A DNA stretch of 64,000 bases from CAVVAE01 sp963746185 (GCA_963746185.1 CAVVAE010000002.1:310001-374000); one strand, 5' to 3'; counted from the first letter of the stretch, positions 8,337 to 17,556 are shown. Numbers and translations are program-made. Notes: a model not told the origin generated them from the letters alone.

Positions 8337-9236
8337 CTAGCTCCTGCGGTAGGGCTGAAGGTAGGCACCGGGATACCTGAGATTTCGGCCGGTCAGCGTG
8401 AGGGCCGCGATGACGACGATGTACGGCAGCGCGATCATCACCTCACGCGGTACGCCGGAGAACTCTGGCGTGATCACGAGCTGCAGCTGCAACGCGTCCA
8501 CGAACGCGAACAGCAACGCGCCCAACACTGCGGGGAACACCCGCCAGCGGGCGAAGATCACGAGCGCAATGCACACCCAGCCGCGGCCGTTGGTGATGTT
8601 CAGGGTGAACGAGCCAAGGATGGCCAGCGTCAGGAACGCACCACCGGCCGCCATCAGCATCCCTCCGATGGCCATCGCGGCGTAGCGGGTGCCGGCCACC
8701 CGCACCCCGGCCGCGTCGGCAGCCTCCGGGTTCTCGCCCACGGCGCGCAGCCGCAGGCCGAAGCCGGTCGATCGCAGTACGACGAAGACGATCGGAGCGA
8801 TCACCAAAAACGTGAGATAGGTCAGGAGGTACTGGCTGGCCACCTGCGTGTCCTTGAACAGCAACTCGAACTTCGGCACCTTCGGCACCGAGCCACCGCC
8901 GTACTCGAGCCGGTTGATGAAGTCGCACGAGGCGATGAGGAGCAGTGTCGTGCCGATACCTGCGACGTGCTGGTTGACCCCGAGGCTGATCGTCATCAGG
9001 CCGATGAAGAGTCCGGCGACCACTCCGATCACAAGCGCAGCTCCGAGTCCCCACCACGGGGAGCCGGTCTGGTGCGCGACCATGAAACCACCGAACGCGC
9101 CGGCGTACATCGTGCCCTCGATGCCGAGATTGAGCAGACCGGCGCGCTCGCAGACCAGCTCACCGAGCGCGGCCAGGACCAGCGGCGTGGCGATGGTCAG
9201 CGTGGCACCGATGAGAGCGAGGTAGGCAAGGTCCAT
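8337..9236 (-). CDS. ABC importer permease, BMP/nucleoside type (second subunit)
   Basis: A 299-residue multi-spanning permease of the BPD_transp_2 family. It carries GEPLVL-like opening helices, the segment LGELVCERAGLLNLGIEGTM (diagnostic for the YufQ-like subunit of nucleoside and purine importers) and the EAA-like region VGENPEAADAAGVRV. The ATG at 9236 overlaps the TGA of the other permease gene (TGATG). It is the last gene of a four-gene operon with BMP-family lipoprotein, double ATPase and first permease. The substrate is likely a nucleoside or purine by family; nothing local narrows it. Confidence 0.92.
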   Translation of the reverse strand: MDLAYLALIGATLTIATPLVLAALGELVCERAGLLNLGIEGTMYAGAFGGFMVAHQTGSPWWGLGAALVIGVVAGLFIGLMTISLGVNQHVAGIGTTLLLIASCDFINRLEYGGGSVPKVPKFELLFKDTQVASQYLLTYLTFLVIAPIVFVVLRSTGFGLRLRAVGENPEAADAAGVRVAGTRYAAMAIGGMLMAAGGAFLTLAILGSFTLNITNGRGWVCIALVIFARWRVFPAVLGALLFAFVDALQLQLVITPEFSGVPREVMIALPYIVVIAALTLTGRNLRYPGAYLQPYRRS

Positions 9237-10327
9237 CAGGGCGCCTCCACCTTGGTTGCACGTGGGGGCCTCCATCGAAGCCGGTAGCGACGGAACACGA
9301 GCATGCTCACGACCGCCAGCAGGAGAGCCGCGGAGATGATGTCGCCCATCTGTGGCGGCAACTGCAAGACGAGCGAGGCGTTCTGCGCTCCGACCGTGAT
9401 GTCCCCGAGCAGCAACGCGACGAGCACGGCACCGATCGCCGTCAGGCCGCCCAGCGTGGCGACCACGATGCCCGTGTAGCCGTAGCCGCCCGACACCTCG
9501 TTCGTCAGCTGTTGGCCGACGCCGAGGACCTGCGATGCGCCGCCCAGCCCGGCGATCCCGCCGGAGATCAGGGCCGAGCGGAACAGCACTCTCTTCACCG
9601 GGAGCCCGGAGAACTCGGCAGCGTGCGGGGACAGGCCAACCGCTTTGACCCGCACACCGGTGGCCGTACGAGACATCAGCTGCCAGATGACAAGGGCGAG
9701 TACGACGGCGACCACGAAGCCGAGATGGACGCGGGCACCTGGCCAGGCCGGCGGCATCTCGTAGCCGGCCCCGAAGTCGTCGGTCACCGGAAAGCCGGAC
9801 TCGGAATTACGCCAGGGTCCGTTGAGCAAACCTTGCACACCGAGCAGGGCGACAGGGTTGAGCAGCAGCGTCGTGACGACCTCGTCGATTCCGAACCTGA
9901 CCCGCAGCATCGCAGGTAAGAGCGCCCACATCACCCCGGCGGCCACCCCAAGCAGCAGCGCCGTCGGGACCGCCAACGGGCCCGGCAGGTCAGGGAGGTA
10001 GAGCCCTGCCACCGAGGCCCCTACCGCGCCCGCGAGAAATTGACCCTCAGCGCCAATGTTGTAGTAGCCGGAGCGGAAGGCGACCGCCACCGCGAGGCCG
10101 GTGAAGATGAGTGGTGTCGCGGCCAACAGCACCTCCGTCAACGAGGTGCTGTTGGTCAGCGGCGTGAAGACATAGCGCTGATAGGCGGCCGCTGGGTTGG
10201 CGCCCGCGGCCCTGATCGGGACCGCCGTGACGACGTACACCAGGCCGACAGCGGCCAACACCAGCAGGGGAGCAAGCCAGTGCGGCTCGCGTCCGCGCAG
10301 CACGAGCTGCGGAATCAACCTGCGCAT
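9236..10327 (-). CDS. ABC importer permease, BMP/nucleoside type (first subunit)
   Basis: A 363-residue permease with about nine to ten membrane segments and the family signature YYNIGAEGQFLAGAVGA followed later by VGLSPHAAEFSGLPVKRVLF. This is the YufP-like subunit that pairs with the 8337-9236 product. Its start overlaps the stop of the ATPase gene by one base and its stop overlaps the next start, so the whole operon is coupled. A cytosolic, basic C-terminus (RRYRLRWRPPRATK) ends the protein. Confidence 0.92.
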   Translation of the reverse strand: MRRLIPQLVLRGREPHWLAPLLVLAAVGLVYVVTAVPIRAAGANPAAAYQRYVFTPLTNSTSLTEVLLAATPLIFTGLAVAVAFRSGYYNIGAEGQFLAGAVGASVAGLYLPDLPGPLAVPTALLLGVAAGVMWALLPAMLRVRFGIDEVVTTLLLNPVALLGVQGLLNGPWRNSESGFPVTDDFGAGYEMPPAWPGARVHLGFVVAVVLALVIWQLMSRTATGVRVKAVGLSPHAAEFSGLPVKRVLFRSALISGGIAGLGGASQVLGVGQQLTNEVSGGYGYTGIVVATLGGLTAIGAVLVALLLGDITVGAQNASLVLQLPPQMGDIISAALLLAVVSMLVFRRYRLRWRPPRATKVEAP

Positions 10328-11964
10328 CAGTCCGCCGCCTCGCCGGCCATGAGTAGCCCGAGCCGCTCGGGTGTCGCCTCGGCCACCGACAACTCCCCCA
10401 CGATCCGACCCGCGTAGATGACGACGATCCGATCGGCCAGCGCGATGAGCTCCTCGACTTCCTCAGAGATCAGCAACACCCCAGCACCGGCCGCGCGGCG
10501 GGATAACAGTTGCGTATGGACGTACTCCGCTGCGCCGACATCGAGGCCGCGGGTCGGTTGGGAGACCACCAGTGCGAGCGGGTCTCTGGCCAGCGCACGC
10601 GCGAGCAGCACCTTCTGCACATTGCCGCCGGACAATGATCCGATCGGGTCATCGGGTGCGGCCTTCACCGAGAAGCGTTCGATCAGTTCATTGGCATGAG
10701 CCCGGATGGCCCGCTTGTCGAGGAAGAACCCGCGACGGAACCTGTCGAGGTCCTCGAGCACGAGGTTCTGCTCGACCGACAGCTTCGGGACGATCGAGGC
10801 GTGCCGGTCCTCGGTGATCCGGCCCAGCCCTGCGGCAATCACGTCGGCCGCGCCCGCTCGGGTGATGTCTGTCTGGTTGACCTTGATCGTGCCGGCGTCT
10901 GGGCGGCGCAGCCCGCTGAGCACTTGGACTAGCTCGGTCTGTCCGTTGCCAGACACGCCTGCCACACCAACGATCTCGCCCGTGTTGACGCTCAGGTCGA
11001 TGCCGTCGAGTACGTCGCGGGAACGACCGGCCAGTCGCAGCCCCCGGATCTCCAGGACTACCCGGTCGCGGGGCGTTGGGCGAGTCTCGGCGGCCTCGAG
11101 TTCCGACCCGAGTTCCGACTCTGGGACGGCCTTGGCGACGGCCAGGTCGGCGACGCCGCGGGTGGGGCGGTCCGCGCGGCGTACCCCGACAGTGGGTCGA
11201 CCTACCATCAGTTCGGCCAGCTGCGGGACCGACGCATGGGAGGTGGCGACAGCGTCCACGATCCGGCCCCGCCGCAGCACCGACACCCGGTCGCTGATCG
11301 AGATCACCTCGCCGAGCTTGTGGGAGATGAACAGCACGCCCATACCGGTTGCGGTCAGGCGGCGGATGGAGCGGAAGAGTGACTCGATGTCTTGAGGGAC
11401 GAGGACCGCGGTCGGCTCGTCGAGGATGAGCACCTTGCAGTCGTGCGACAGTGCCTTGACGATCTCGACGCGCTGCTGCTCACCGACACTCAGCCGGTCG
11501 ACGCGGGCGTCGGGATCGATGTGGACGCCGAGTCGCTCGGCAGACTCGACGACCATGCGGCGTCCCGCTCGCCGGTCGAGCCGACCGAGCCCGGCGCTGG
11601 CCAGCATCAGGTTCTCGGTCACTGTCATCGGGCCGACGAGAGAGAAGTGCTGAGTCACCATTCCGATGCCGTGGCCGATGGCATCGGCCGGGGATGCGAT
11701 TTCCACCAGTCGCCCATCGACACTGATCACTCCGGAGTCCGGCCGGCTGAGCCCGTAGAGGACCCGCATCAAGGTCGACTTGCCCGCGCCGTTCTCGCCC
11801 AGGAGGGCGTGCACCTCCCCCGCATGGAGAGCCAAGTCGACGCCGTCGATGGCAACGAGATCGCCGAAGGACTTGCGGATCTCGCTCAGCGTCACGAGCG
11901 CGTGTTCACCACCCGACCGCGGCTCTTCCAAGTTCGCGCCGGGCGGGGTGGTCGATGAGGTCAC
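10327..11964 (-). CDS. ABC importer ATP-binding protein with two nucleotide-binding domains
   Basis: A 545-residue protein with two ATPase modules. The first has Walker A GENGAGKST (about residues 55-63), signature LSVGEQQRVEIVKAL and Walker B KVLILDEPTAVL. The second has a Walker A-like GVSGNGQTE lacking the usual lysine-threonine pair, signature LSGGNVQKVLLARAL and a degenerate Walker B (LALVVSQPTRGLD). Degeneration of the second site is normal for the RbsA/YufO group. It energises the two permeases downstream. The ATG overlaps the stop of the BMP gene by four bases. Confidence 0.94.
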   Translation of the reverse strand: MTSSTTPPGANLEEPRSGGEHALVTLSEIRKSFGDLVAIDGVDLALHAGEVHALLGENGAGKSTLMRVLYGLSRPDSGVISVDGRLVEIASPADAIGHGIGMVTQHFSLVGPMTVTENLMLASAGLGRLDRRAGRRMVVESAERLGVHIDPDARVDRLSVGEQQRVEIVKALSHDCKVLILDEPTAVLVPQDIESLFRSIRRLTATGMGVLFISHKLGEVISISDRVSVLRRGRIVDAVATSHASVPQLAELMVGRPTVGVRRADRPTRGVADLAVAKAVPESELGSELEAAETRPTPRDRVVLEIRGLRLAGRSRDVLDGIDLSVNTGEIVGVAGVSGNGQTELVQVLSGLRRPDAGTIKVNQTDITRAGAADVIAAGLGRITEDRHASIVPKLSVEQNLVLEDLDRFRRGFFLDKRAIRAHANELIERFSVKAAPDDPIGSLSGGNVQKVLLARALARDPLALVVSQPTRGLDVGAAEYVHTQLLSRRAAGAGVLLISEEVEELIALADRIVVIYAGRIVGELSVAEATPERLGLLMAGEAAD

Positions 11965-13061
11965 CCGCCGAAGGTGGTGGAGCCTGCAGGGGCCTCTTCA
12001 TTGATCGGTGTCTCGAAGCTGCCGTCCTTGATCGCGGCCGACTTTTCGTCGATCTGCTTGATCACCTCATCAGGCACGCCCCCCGGGACGTCGGTGTTGA
12101 TGGGTGCGAGTGAGCTGCCGCCGTTCTTCATGAAGGAGAACTCGGCGAGGTCAGCTGATTCGAGCGAGCCTGCCTTGAACTGCTCGACGACGTGGTCGAC
12201 GGTGGGCCGCATGTTCCAGACGAGGCTGGTGACGACGTTCTGCGGGGCCTCTTCTTTCTGGTCGACCATCATGCCGATGACGGGCAGATCCTTCTCGACA
12301 GCCGCTTCGATGACTCCCGCGCGCTCGGCGAAGAGTACGTCGGCGCCTTGCGACACCTGAGCCAGCGCGGCCTGTTTGGCGGTGGTCGGGTCGAAGAACG
12401 AGTTGATGAACGTGACCTTCACGGTGGCGTCCGGGTTGGTCTCCTGGACACCCAGGATGTAGGCGTTGACGATGCGGTTGACCTCCGGGATCGGCATCGC
12501 CGCCACGACACCGATGACGTCGGACTTCGTGATGTCGCCGGACAGCATGCCGGCGAGATAGGCCGGGTCTTGCATCCAGTTGTCGAACGTCGAGAGGTTC
12601 GGCGCGGCCGGCTTCTCACCAGATCCGAAGACGAAGTCGGTGTCTTCGCTGTCGGCTGCGACCTCACGGACGGCGTCCTCTGCAGCGAACGCGTCACCGA
12701 AGATGATGTCGGGTTGCTCGCTGGACACGAGATCGCGGAGCGTGCGGGTCATCTTGTCGGCTGAGTCGTTGTTGTCGGTGAACTTGTACACGATGTCGCC
12801 GTCCTCGTCCGCTGCCATGAGAGCGGCGTGGATCGCTCCATCCCAGGGCTCCTCCAACGGGGTCGCAAAGACTCCGTAGACGACGGGGGTGTCGGAGGAG
12901 CCGTCGGAGGTGTCGTCGTCCGTGTCGCCGGTGTTGCCGCCACAAGCAGCAACGAGGAGGGCGAAGACGCCGAGAGCGGCTACGCCTGCAAAGCGTCGGG
13001 ACCTGCGGGTCCAACGGGAGCCGAACTTACGGGGTTTCTGGGCTGAGCAGTGGGCAGACAT
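11961..13061 (-). CDS. BMP-family substrate-binding lipoprotein
   Basis: A 366-residue protein with a basic N-terminus, a hydrophobic stretch and a lipobox (LLVAACGG), then an acidic, Ser/Asp/Thr-rich linker and a BMP/Med domain (PVVYGVFATPLEEPWDGAIH onward). This is the extracellular binding protein of the ABC importer encoded downstream. The start at 13061 is set by GAGGAGAAT at good spacing; an upstream in-frame extension lacks such a site. The BMP family includes nucleoside, purine and thiamine-related binders. The stretch 13062-13335 is the divergent promoter region with the first RTX gene. Confidence 0.93.
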   Translation of the reverse strand: MSAHCSAQKPRKFGSRWTRRSRRFAGVAALGVFALLVAACGGNTGDTDDDTSDGSSDTPVVYGVFATPLEEPWDGAIHAALMAADEDGDIVYKFTDNNDSADKMTRTLRDLVSSEQPDIIFGDAFAAEDAVREVAADSEDTDFVFGSGEKPAAPNLSTFDNWMQDPAYLAGMLSGDITKSDVIGVVAAMPIPEVNRIVNAYILGVQETNPDATVKVTFINSFFDPTTAKQAALAQVSQGADVLFAERAGVIEAAVEKDLPVIGMMVDQKEEAPQNVVTSLVWNMRPTVDHVVEQFKAGSLESADLAEFSFMKNGGSSLAPINTDVPGGVPDEVIKQIDEKSAAIKDGSFETPINEEAPAGSTTFGG

Positions 13062-13335
13062 CGCGGATTCTCCTCGCACCTCGACCGGGCGTTTCTCGGA
13101 TACTCTCACGGGCGGCCTCAAGCGGGCGAGCGTCACGAGGGGGCTGATTCTTCTTGCTTCGCTTTCGATTCGTCCGGCTAGCGCACACTTCACGCCATAG
13201 ACCGATTGGCCGAATCCGGGCGTCCACAGTTGGGGCAGTTGGCGTGATCTGTCCACAGACCAGCGTTTGTGGCTCGAGTGGCGGACTCGTGGTCAGCACA
13301 CTCGTCGTACGAGTCCCTCGACCGAACAGGTGACC

Positions 13336-13902
13336 ATGCGCCCTCGTCACGTCCGCCTCCGCGGCATCGCCCTCTTCGCTACCGTCATCGCCGTCCTTGC
13401 GGTGACCGCCGGATCGACCCTGGCTGCACAGGTGTCCGGCACCCAGCACGATGACCGCCTGGTGGGCACGAGCAGAGACGACCACATCCGCGGCAAGAGA
13501 GGAGACGACGTCATTCGCGCCCTGGGCGGATCTGACTCTCTCGACGGAGGCGCTGGCAACGACGTGCTCTACGGAGGTGGGGATCGCGGTGAGGACTACT
13601 TCTTTGGCGAGCGCGGCCGCGATTTCGCGTATGGCGGCCCGGGCAGCGACACCTTCTACGGCGGCCCAGGACCCGATCGCATCTGGGGTGGTGAAGGACC
13701 TGACAACGTGACCACCATCGCTGGCCGCGACCGGATCTTCGCCGGCACCGGAGATGACCACTTCAGTTTCCTGGACGACGACGGGGTCCGCGCGGTCATC
13801 AACTGCGGGCCGGGCAACGACCGGGTGGCTTACCTCTATGGGCGCGACCGGACAGACGTCGTGAGGCATTGCGAGCACATCGCCACCTATACCTCCGACT
13901 GA
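13336..13902 (+). CDS. Secreted RTX-like calcium-binding repeat protein 1
   Basis: A 188-residue protein with a signal peptide (about residues 1-31, ending GSTLAAQ) followed by glycine-aspartate nonapeptide repeats of the hemolysin type (GGAGNDVLYGG, GGPGSDTFYGG and similar), which form a calcium-binding beta-roll. The C-terminal 50 residues differ: DDGVRAVINCGPGNDRVAY, then a second cysteine in RHCEHI. This two-cysteine cap recurs in three other proteins of the window. There is no type I secretion signal or enzyme domain, so Sec export is likely. The ATG follows CAGGTGACC. It is divergent from the BMP operon. Confidence 0.9.
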   Translation: MRPRHVRLRGIALFATVIAVLAVTAGSTLAAQVSGTQHDDRLVGTSRDDHIRGKRGDDVIRALGGSDSLDGGAGNDVLYGGGDRGEDYFFGERGRDFAYGGPGSDTFYGGPGPDRIWGGEGPDNVTTIAGRDRIFAGTGDDHFSFLDDDGVRAVINCGPGNDRVAYLYGRDRTDVVRHCEHIATYTSD

Positions 13903-14069
13903 TGTATCAGGGCCCAACTGCACTGCACCTTGACAACTGAGATTGTTCGCATTACCTAGGCAACGAGAAATTGCCCTGATGCGTCATACGGGGCATCAGC
14001 AGACGGCAGGCGATCGGACGCCTGACGCGCCCCCAGTCAGGTCCGACGCCTAGATATCAAGGGGGCAAC

Positions 14070-14624
14070 ATGAAAATCACCCACATCGCCACGATCAGCG
14101 TGGCTGCAGCGGCACTCGCCTTGGGCGCGGGCGGCGCTGCCATGGCCCAGCACATCACCGGCACCCAGGGCGACGACACCCTGCGTGGCACCGCCCGGAA
14201 TGACACGATCGAAGGACGTGCCGGCAACGACACCCTCAAAGGGCTCGGCCGCAACGATGCGCTGATCGGAGACGCTGGCAACGACATCATGTACGGCGGC
14301 AAAGGACGCGACCTGATGTTCGGATCCGGTGGCCGTGACGTGGCCTACGGCGGACACGGGCCCGACGGGTTCTTCGGCGGACTGGGAGGCGACACGTACT
14401 TCGGAGGACCGGGTCGCGACGACGGCGACATGCGCGGCCGAGACCACCTGTTCCTCGGCAGCGGCAACGACTTCCTGAGCTCGCTGCACAATGACGGCGT
14501 CCGGGGATTCGTCGACTGCGGTCCCGGCCACGATGTCATCACCTACCTCGTGTCGATCGATCAGCACGACCAGCTCACGCGGTGCGAGGTCGTCACGGCG
14601 GAGAACCCCGGCGACGACGAGTAG
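14070..14624 (+). CDS. Secreted RTX-like calcium-binding repeat protein 2
   Basis: A 184-residue paralogue of the preceding gene: a signal peptide (MKITHIATISVAAAALALG, cleaved near AMA-QH), then repeats such as TGTQGDDTLRGTARNDTIEG and GGKGRDLMFGSGGRDVAYGG, and the same cap (NDGVRGFVDCGPGHDVITY, then TRCEVV). An AAGGGGG ribosome-binding site precedes the ATG. The 167 bases upstream separate it from paralogue 1, so it may have its own promoter. A 14-base inverted repeat follows the stop. Confidence 0.9.
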   Translation: MKITHIATISVAAAALALGAGGAAMAQHITGTQGDDTLRGTARNDTIEGRAGNDTLKGLGRNDALIGDAGNDIMYGGKGRDLMFGSGGRDVAYGGHGPDGFFGGLGGDTYFGGPGRDDGDMRGRDHLFLGSGNDFLSSLHNDGVRGFVDCGPGHDVITYLVSIDQHDQLTRCEVVTAENPGDDE

Positions 14625-14636
14625 CCCGAACTTCGT

Positions 14637-14688
14637 GATTCGTCCGACCGAGCGAGCACCTTCACGGCGTATGCCGGTCGGACGAATC
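14637..14688. terminator. Inverted repeat between convergent genes
   Basis: GATTCGTCCGACCG (14637-14650) pairs perfectly with CGGTCGGACGAATC (14675-14688) across a 24-base loop. It sits between the convergent RTX2 and methyltransferase genes, so a bidirectional terminator is likely, though no clear T-tract follows. Confidence 0.6.
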
Positions 14689-14706
14689 TCTGACGGCAGC
14701 TCCGCC

Positions 14707-15810
14707 TCAGCCGGCCTGGTGGCGTAGTCGGTAGAACCGGAAGAAGCCGAAGTCCTCGATCGGCAAGACGTCGACAGCCCCGAAGCCGGCGTCTTGCGCG
14801 TAACGTTCGAGGGTGGAGCGGCGCATCACGGTGCCTGTCTCAGCCGACGGCGTCGACGACATCCCGTCGGGCAGGCAGACGAACATGCTGAATCCGTACA
14901 TCAGCCTCTCGAGCTCGTCACCGGGCGCGGTGAACTCGTCGGCGACCGCCTCGTCCATCACGATCACGGCGCCGTCCGGACGGACCGACCGTTGCACGGC
15001 CGCCAGCACGTCGACGGGCTGTGGCATGTCGTGGACGCACTCGAACGCGAACGCGGCGTCGTACTTTCCGTCCTCACCGAGCGAGTTCGCGTCAGCGACT
15101 CTGAAACTCACCCGGTCGGATACGCCGGCCTCGTCCGCGTTGCGCTGCGCCATGTCCACCGACGGCGGGTCGACGTCGACGCCTTCGACCCGCGCGTCGG
15201 GGTAGGCCCGGGCCAAAGCGATGGTCGACCACCCCCCACCGCATCCGACGTCGACGATCCGCGCGTCCTTGCGGCGCAGCACCTCGTCCACCTCGGGCAC
15301 GCTCTGCAGCGCATCGGCCAGGCGGTGCTCGAACCACGGCCGGTTCAGCGCAGCCTGCGCCTCTCGTGCGTCGTCACCGAGCTCGTTCCAACTCACTCCA
15401 CCGCCCTGGCGGTAAGCGTCGAGCAAACCCGGCAGCTGCTTGCCCACGGCCGCGACCGCCCGCGGCAGCGGACCCAGATAAGCCAGGCTCTGCTCGTCGG
15501 TCAGCACTTCAGCGGCGTGCGCGGGGATCTCGTAGCGGCGCTCGTCCGGTGGCGCAGACGGCTCGGTGGTCAGGATCCCGTAGACCGCCTGCTGTTCCAG
15601 CCACTCCCGCACGTAGCGCTCGTGCGTTGAGGTCCTGGCAGCCAGTTCAGGGTACGTCGCCGGGCCGTCTGCCGCGAGAGACCGGTACCAGCCGAGGCGA
15701 TCTCCGGCGTACACGCTGAGGATCTCCATGGCGCCCAGCGCCGAGGTGAAGAGCCGTTCCGCGAAGTCGTCGGCCGTCGTTTCTGCAGGTGGATCGGCGG
15801 TGGTGGTCAT
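14707..15810 (-). CDS. Class I SAM-dependent methyltransferase
   Basis: A 367-residue protein. An N-terminal winged-helix/dimerisation part (about 1-110: ERLFTSALGAMEILSVYAGD, then ATYPELAARTSTHERYVREW) precedes a Rossmann methyltransferase domain with motif I IVDVGCGGGWSTIALA, motif II-like VEGVDVDPPSV and AFECVHDMPQPVDVLAAV. This arrangement resembles the ubiE/Rv2258c-like group; the substrate is unknown. The ATG at 15810 has a weak GAAAGGCAC site before it, and the N-terminal fit supports it over the longer frame. It is convergent with RTX2 and stands alone. Confidence 0.9.
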   Translation of the reverse strand: MTTTADPPAETTADDFAERLFTSALGAMEILSVYAGDRLGWYRSLAADGPATYPELAARTSTHERYVREWLEQQAVYGILTTEPSAPPDERRYEIPAHAAEVLTDEQSLAYLGPLPRAVAAVGKQLPGLLDAYRQGGGVSWNELGDDAREAQAALNRPWFEHRLADALQSVPEVDEVLRRKDARIVDVGCGGGWSTIALARAYPDARVEGVDVDPPSVDMAQRNADEAGVSDRVSFRVADANSLGEDGKYDAAFAFECVHDMPQPVDVLAAVQRSVRPDGAVIVMDEAVADEFTAPGDELERLMYGFSMFVCLPDGMSSTPSAETGTVMRRSTLERYAQDAGFGAVDVLPIEDFGFFRFYRLRHQAG

Positions 15811-15966
15811 GTCGTGTGCCTTTCGTGTGGCCTCGTCCAAGCCCCCGACTCTGCGAGGGTACGCCTGCCGCGCCACCCGACTCAGGCGCCCGCAAACCGT
15901 CATTCTGCGGTCGAATTGAGCCGCCAGCCGTTGATTGCAAGGGGTGGCTGGGGGTACGACTGGGGT

Positions 15967-16170
15967 ATGACGACGTTGCCGAACGACCCACCCGTCGATG
16001 ACGACGACTGGAGTCATGACCTGACCGCGGGCCAAGAAGACGTGCTGCCCGATCCTGACGACCTGGAAGCCTTCTCCGAAGAAGACTTGGACGACCTCGA
16101 TGACCTCGAAGACGAGGTTGCTCCAGACCCAGGTGAGGGCGACGACTACCCGCGCCTCCCTCCCGACTAG
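15967..16170 (+). CDS. Small highly acidic protein
   Basis: Sixty-seven residues, about 45 percent Asp/Glu, opening MTTLPNDPPVDDDDW and with a run of EED/LDD repeats in the middle; no cysteine, no hydrophobic segment. Upstream GGGG-rich sequence gives only a weak ribosome-binding site. It is divergent from the methyltransferase gene. Unrecognised; could be a charge-mimic or a simply disordered protein. Confidence 0.5.
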   Translation: MTTLPNDPPVDDDDWSHDLTAGQEDVLPDPDDLEAFSEEDLDDLDDLEDEVAPDPGEGDDYPRLPPD

Positions 16171-16385
16171 CCCCCATCCGACTTGTCAGGGTGTGGTCGT
16201 GTTCCAGCACGACAACACCCTGATAACTGTGTGGAATGAGCCAGCCCAGGATGTATCTGGCTGTCGGCAAGCGCCTCTTGAGCAGAACACATCGGCCAGC
16301 CCTGAGGAGCCATCTCCCAGGGCCTGGCTGCGCGTAGAGCTGGACGTCGCGACTCGCGGCGCCCACGACCTGACAAGGGGACATC

Positions 16386-16943
16386 ATGCGACTTACTTCC
16401 ATCCTGACCACCGGCGCTGCGGCATCGGCTGCGCTCGTCCTGGTCGCTGTGCCGGCCCTGGCGCAGCAGATCGACGGCACGAGCGGCGACGACCACCTGG
16501 TCGGCACCGCCGCCCGTGACACCATCAACGGACACCAGGGCGACGACCTCATCCAGGGCCGCGGCGGAAACGACCAGTTGTTCGGCGACTTTGGCGACGA
16601 CGAGATCTACGGTGGCGGCGACAACGGCCGCGACTTCCTGGCCGGCGGTCCGGGCGATGACCAGCTGTACGGCGGCGAGGGCCGTGACGACTTCATCGGC
16701 GGCCCAGGAGCCGACTACGTCCGCGCAGCCGGCGGCAACGACTTCCTCGAGACCAACCAGGGAGCGGACCGGATCTTCATGGGCACCGGCAACGACGAGC
16801 TGAGCTTCCTGTCCGACGACAACAAGGCATCCGTCATCAACTGCGGCCTCGGCCAAGACGTCGTCAACTACCTCGGCGCGATCGACGCGCAGGACGTGAT
16901 CCGCGGCAACTGCGAGGACGTCAACGCCAACACCTCCGACTGA
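16386..16943 (+). CDS. Secreted RTX-like calcium-binding repeat protein 3
   Basis: A 185-residue paralogue of the genes at 13336 and 14070. A signal peptide ends near ALAQQ (residue 27), then come repeats including GTSGDDHLVGTAARDTING and GGPGDDQLYGGEGRDDFIGG, and the cap with two cysteines (VINCGLGQDVVNY and GNCEDV). ACAAGGGGACATC lies just before the ATG. A strong inverted repeat follows the stop. All paralogues are separated from each other by regulatory-size gaps, so they are probably individually expressed. Confidence 0.9.
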   Translation: MRLTSILTTGAAASAALVLVAVPALAQQIDGTSGDDHLVGTAARDTINGHQGDDLIQGRGGNDQLFGDFGDDEIYGGGDNGRDFLAGGPGDDQLYGGEGRDDFIGGPGADYVRAAGGNDFLETNQGADRIFMGTGNDELSFLSDDNKASVINCGLGQDVVNYLGAIDAQDVIRGNCEDVNANTSD

Positions 16944-16962
16944 CCAGCTCACAGCAGACAAA

Positions 16963-17003
16963 GATCCGACGTCCTAGGGCTGGAGCTCCCAGGACGTCGG
17001 ATC
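16963..17003. terminator. Strong hairpin after RTX protein 3
   Basis: GATCCGACGTCCT (16963-16975) pairs perfectly with AGGACGTCGGATC (16991-17003); the 15-base loop contains the palindrome GGAGCTCC. It lies 20 bases after the stop of the RTX gene and downstream of the convergent DUF2203 gene. Confidence 0.75.
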
Positions 17004-17147
17004 CTTCGCGCAAAGGATCAGCGGTCGGACTGGCCTGCTCCCCGAACAGGGTCACTGTTGTCTTCGAGGAACAAGGACACAGCCGTACATGTCTTGGCTT
17101 CGGTGCCGCAGGTCTCGACGTGCCGCTCGCCTGCGGTTCCAGGAGGC

Positions 17148-17516
17148 TCACGACAAAGGCAGCCGGCGACGGGCGGCAAAGCCAATGTCAGCGCGGTGGT
17201 ACCAGGCCAGCTCGGTGTCACCTTCGAGCCAGCACAACATCACCGACTCACCGTCGAGTTCAGCGGGGAAATCGAGAAGCAGCGGCGCGAACCCCTTCAC
17301 ATCAGCACCGCATGACTGGATCGTCGTCATCAGCTCATCGAGCCTCGCCTGCGACGCCTTGAACTCGGGCAGCCCGCCGAGGTTGCTCGGCGAAGCGGCT
17401 GGCCGGATCGACGCCGCCAGCTCGGCAGTGTCGGCGCGCAAGGCGATGAACTCGTCGAACAGCGGCAGCATCGTGGCGATCTGCTCGCGCGCCTCATCAA
17501 CCGTGAAGAGCGGCAT
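17148..17516 (-). CDS. DUF2203 family protein
   Basis: A 122-residue soluble protein matching the DUF2203 pattern: FTVDEAREQIATMLPLFDEF at the N-terminus, a helical middle and the ending CWLEGDTELAWYHRADIGFA with a conserved tryptophan-histidine core. The function of the family is unknown. GGGGGAGG precedes the ATG at 17516; ATG 17531 in the same frame is possible. Two copies of a 27-base repeat lie 40 bases upstream. Confidence 0.85.
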   Translation of the reverse strand: MPLFTVDEAREQIATMLPLFDEFIALRADTAELAASIRPAASPSNLGGLPEFKASQARLDELMTTIQSCGADVKGFAPLLLDFPAELDGESVMLCWLEGDTELAWYHRADIGFAARRRLPLS

Positions 17517-17556
17517 ACCCCGATCCTCCCCCATCACCGCTCGGGCGCAGGGCCGC

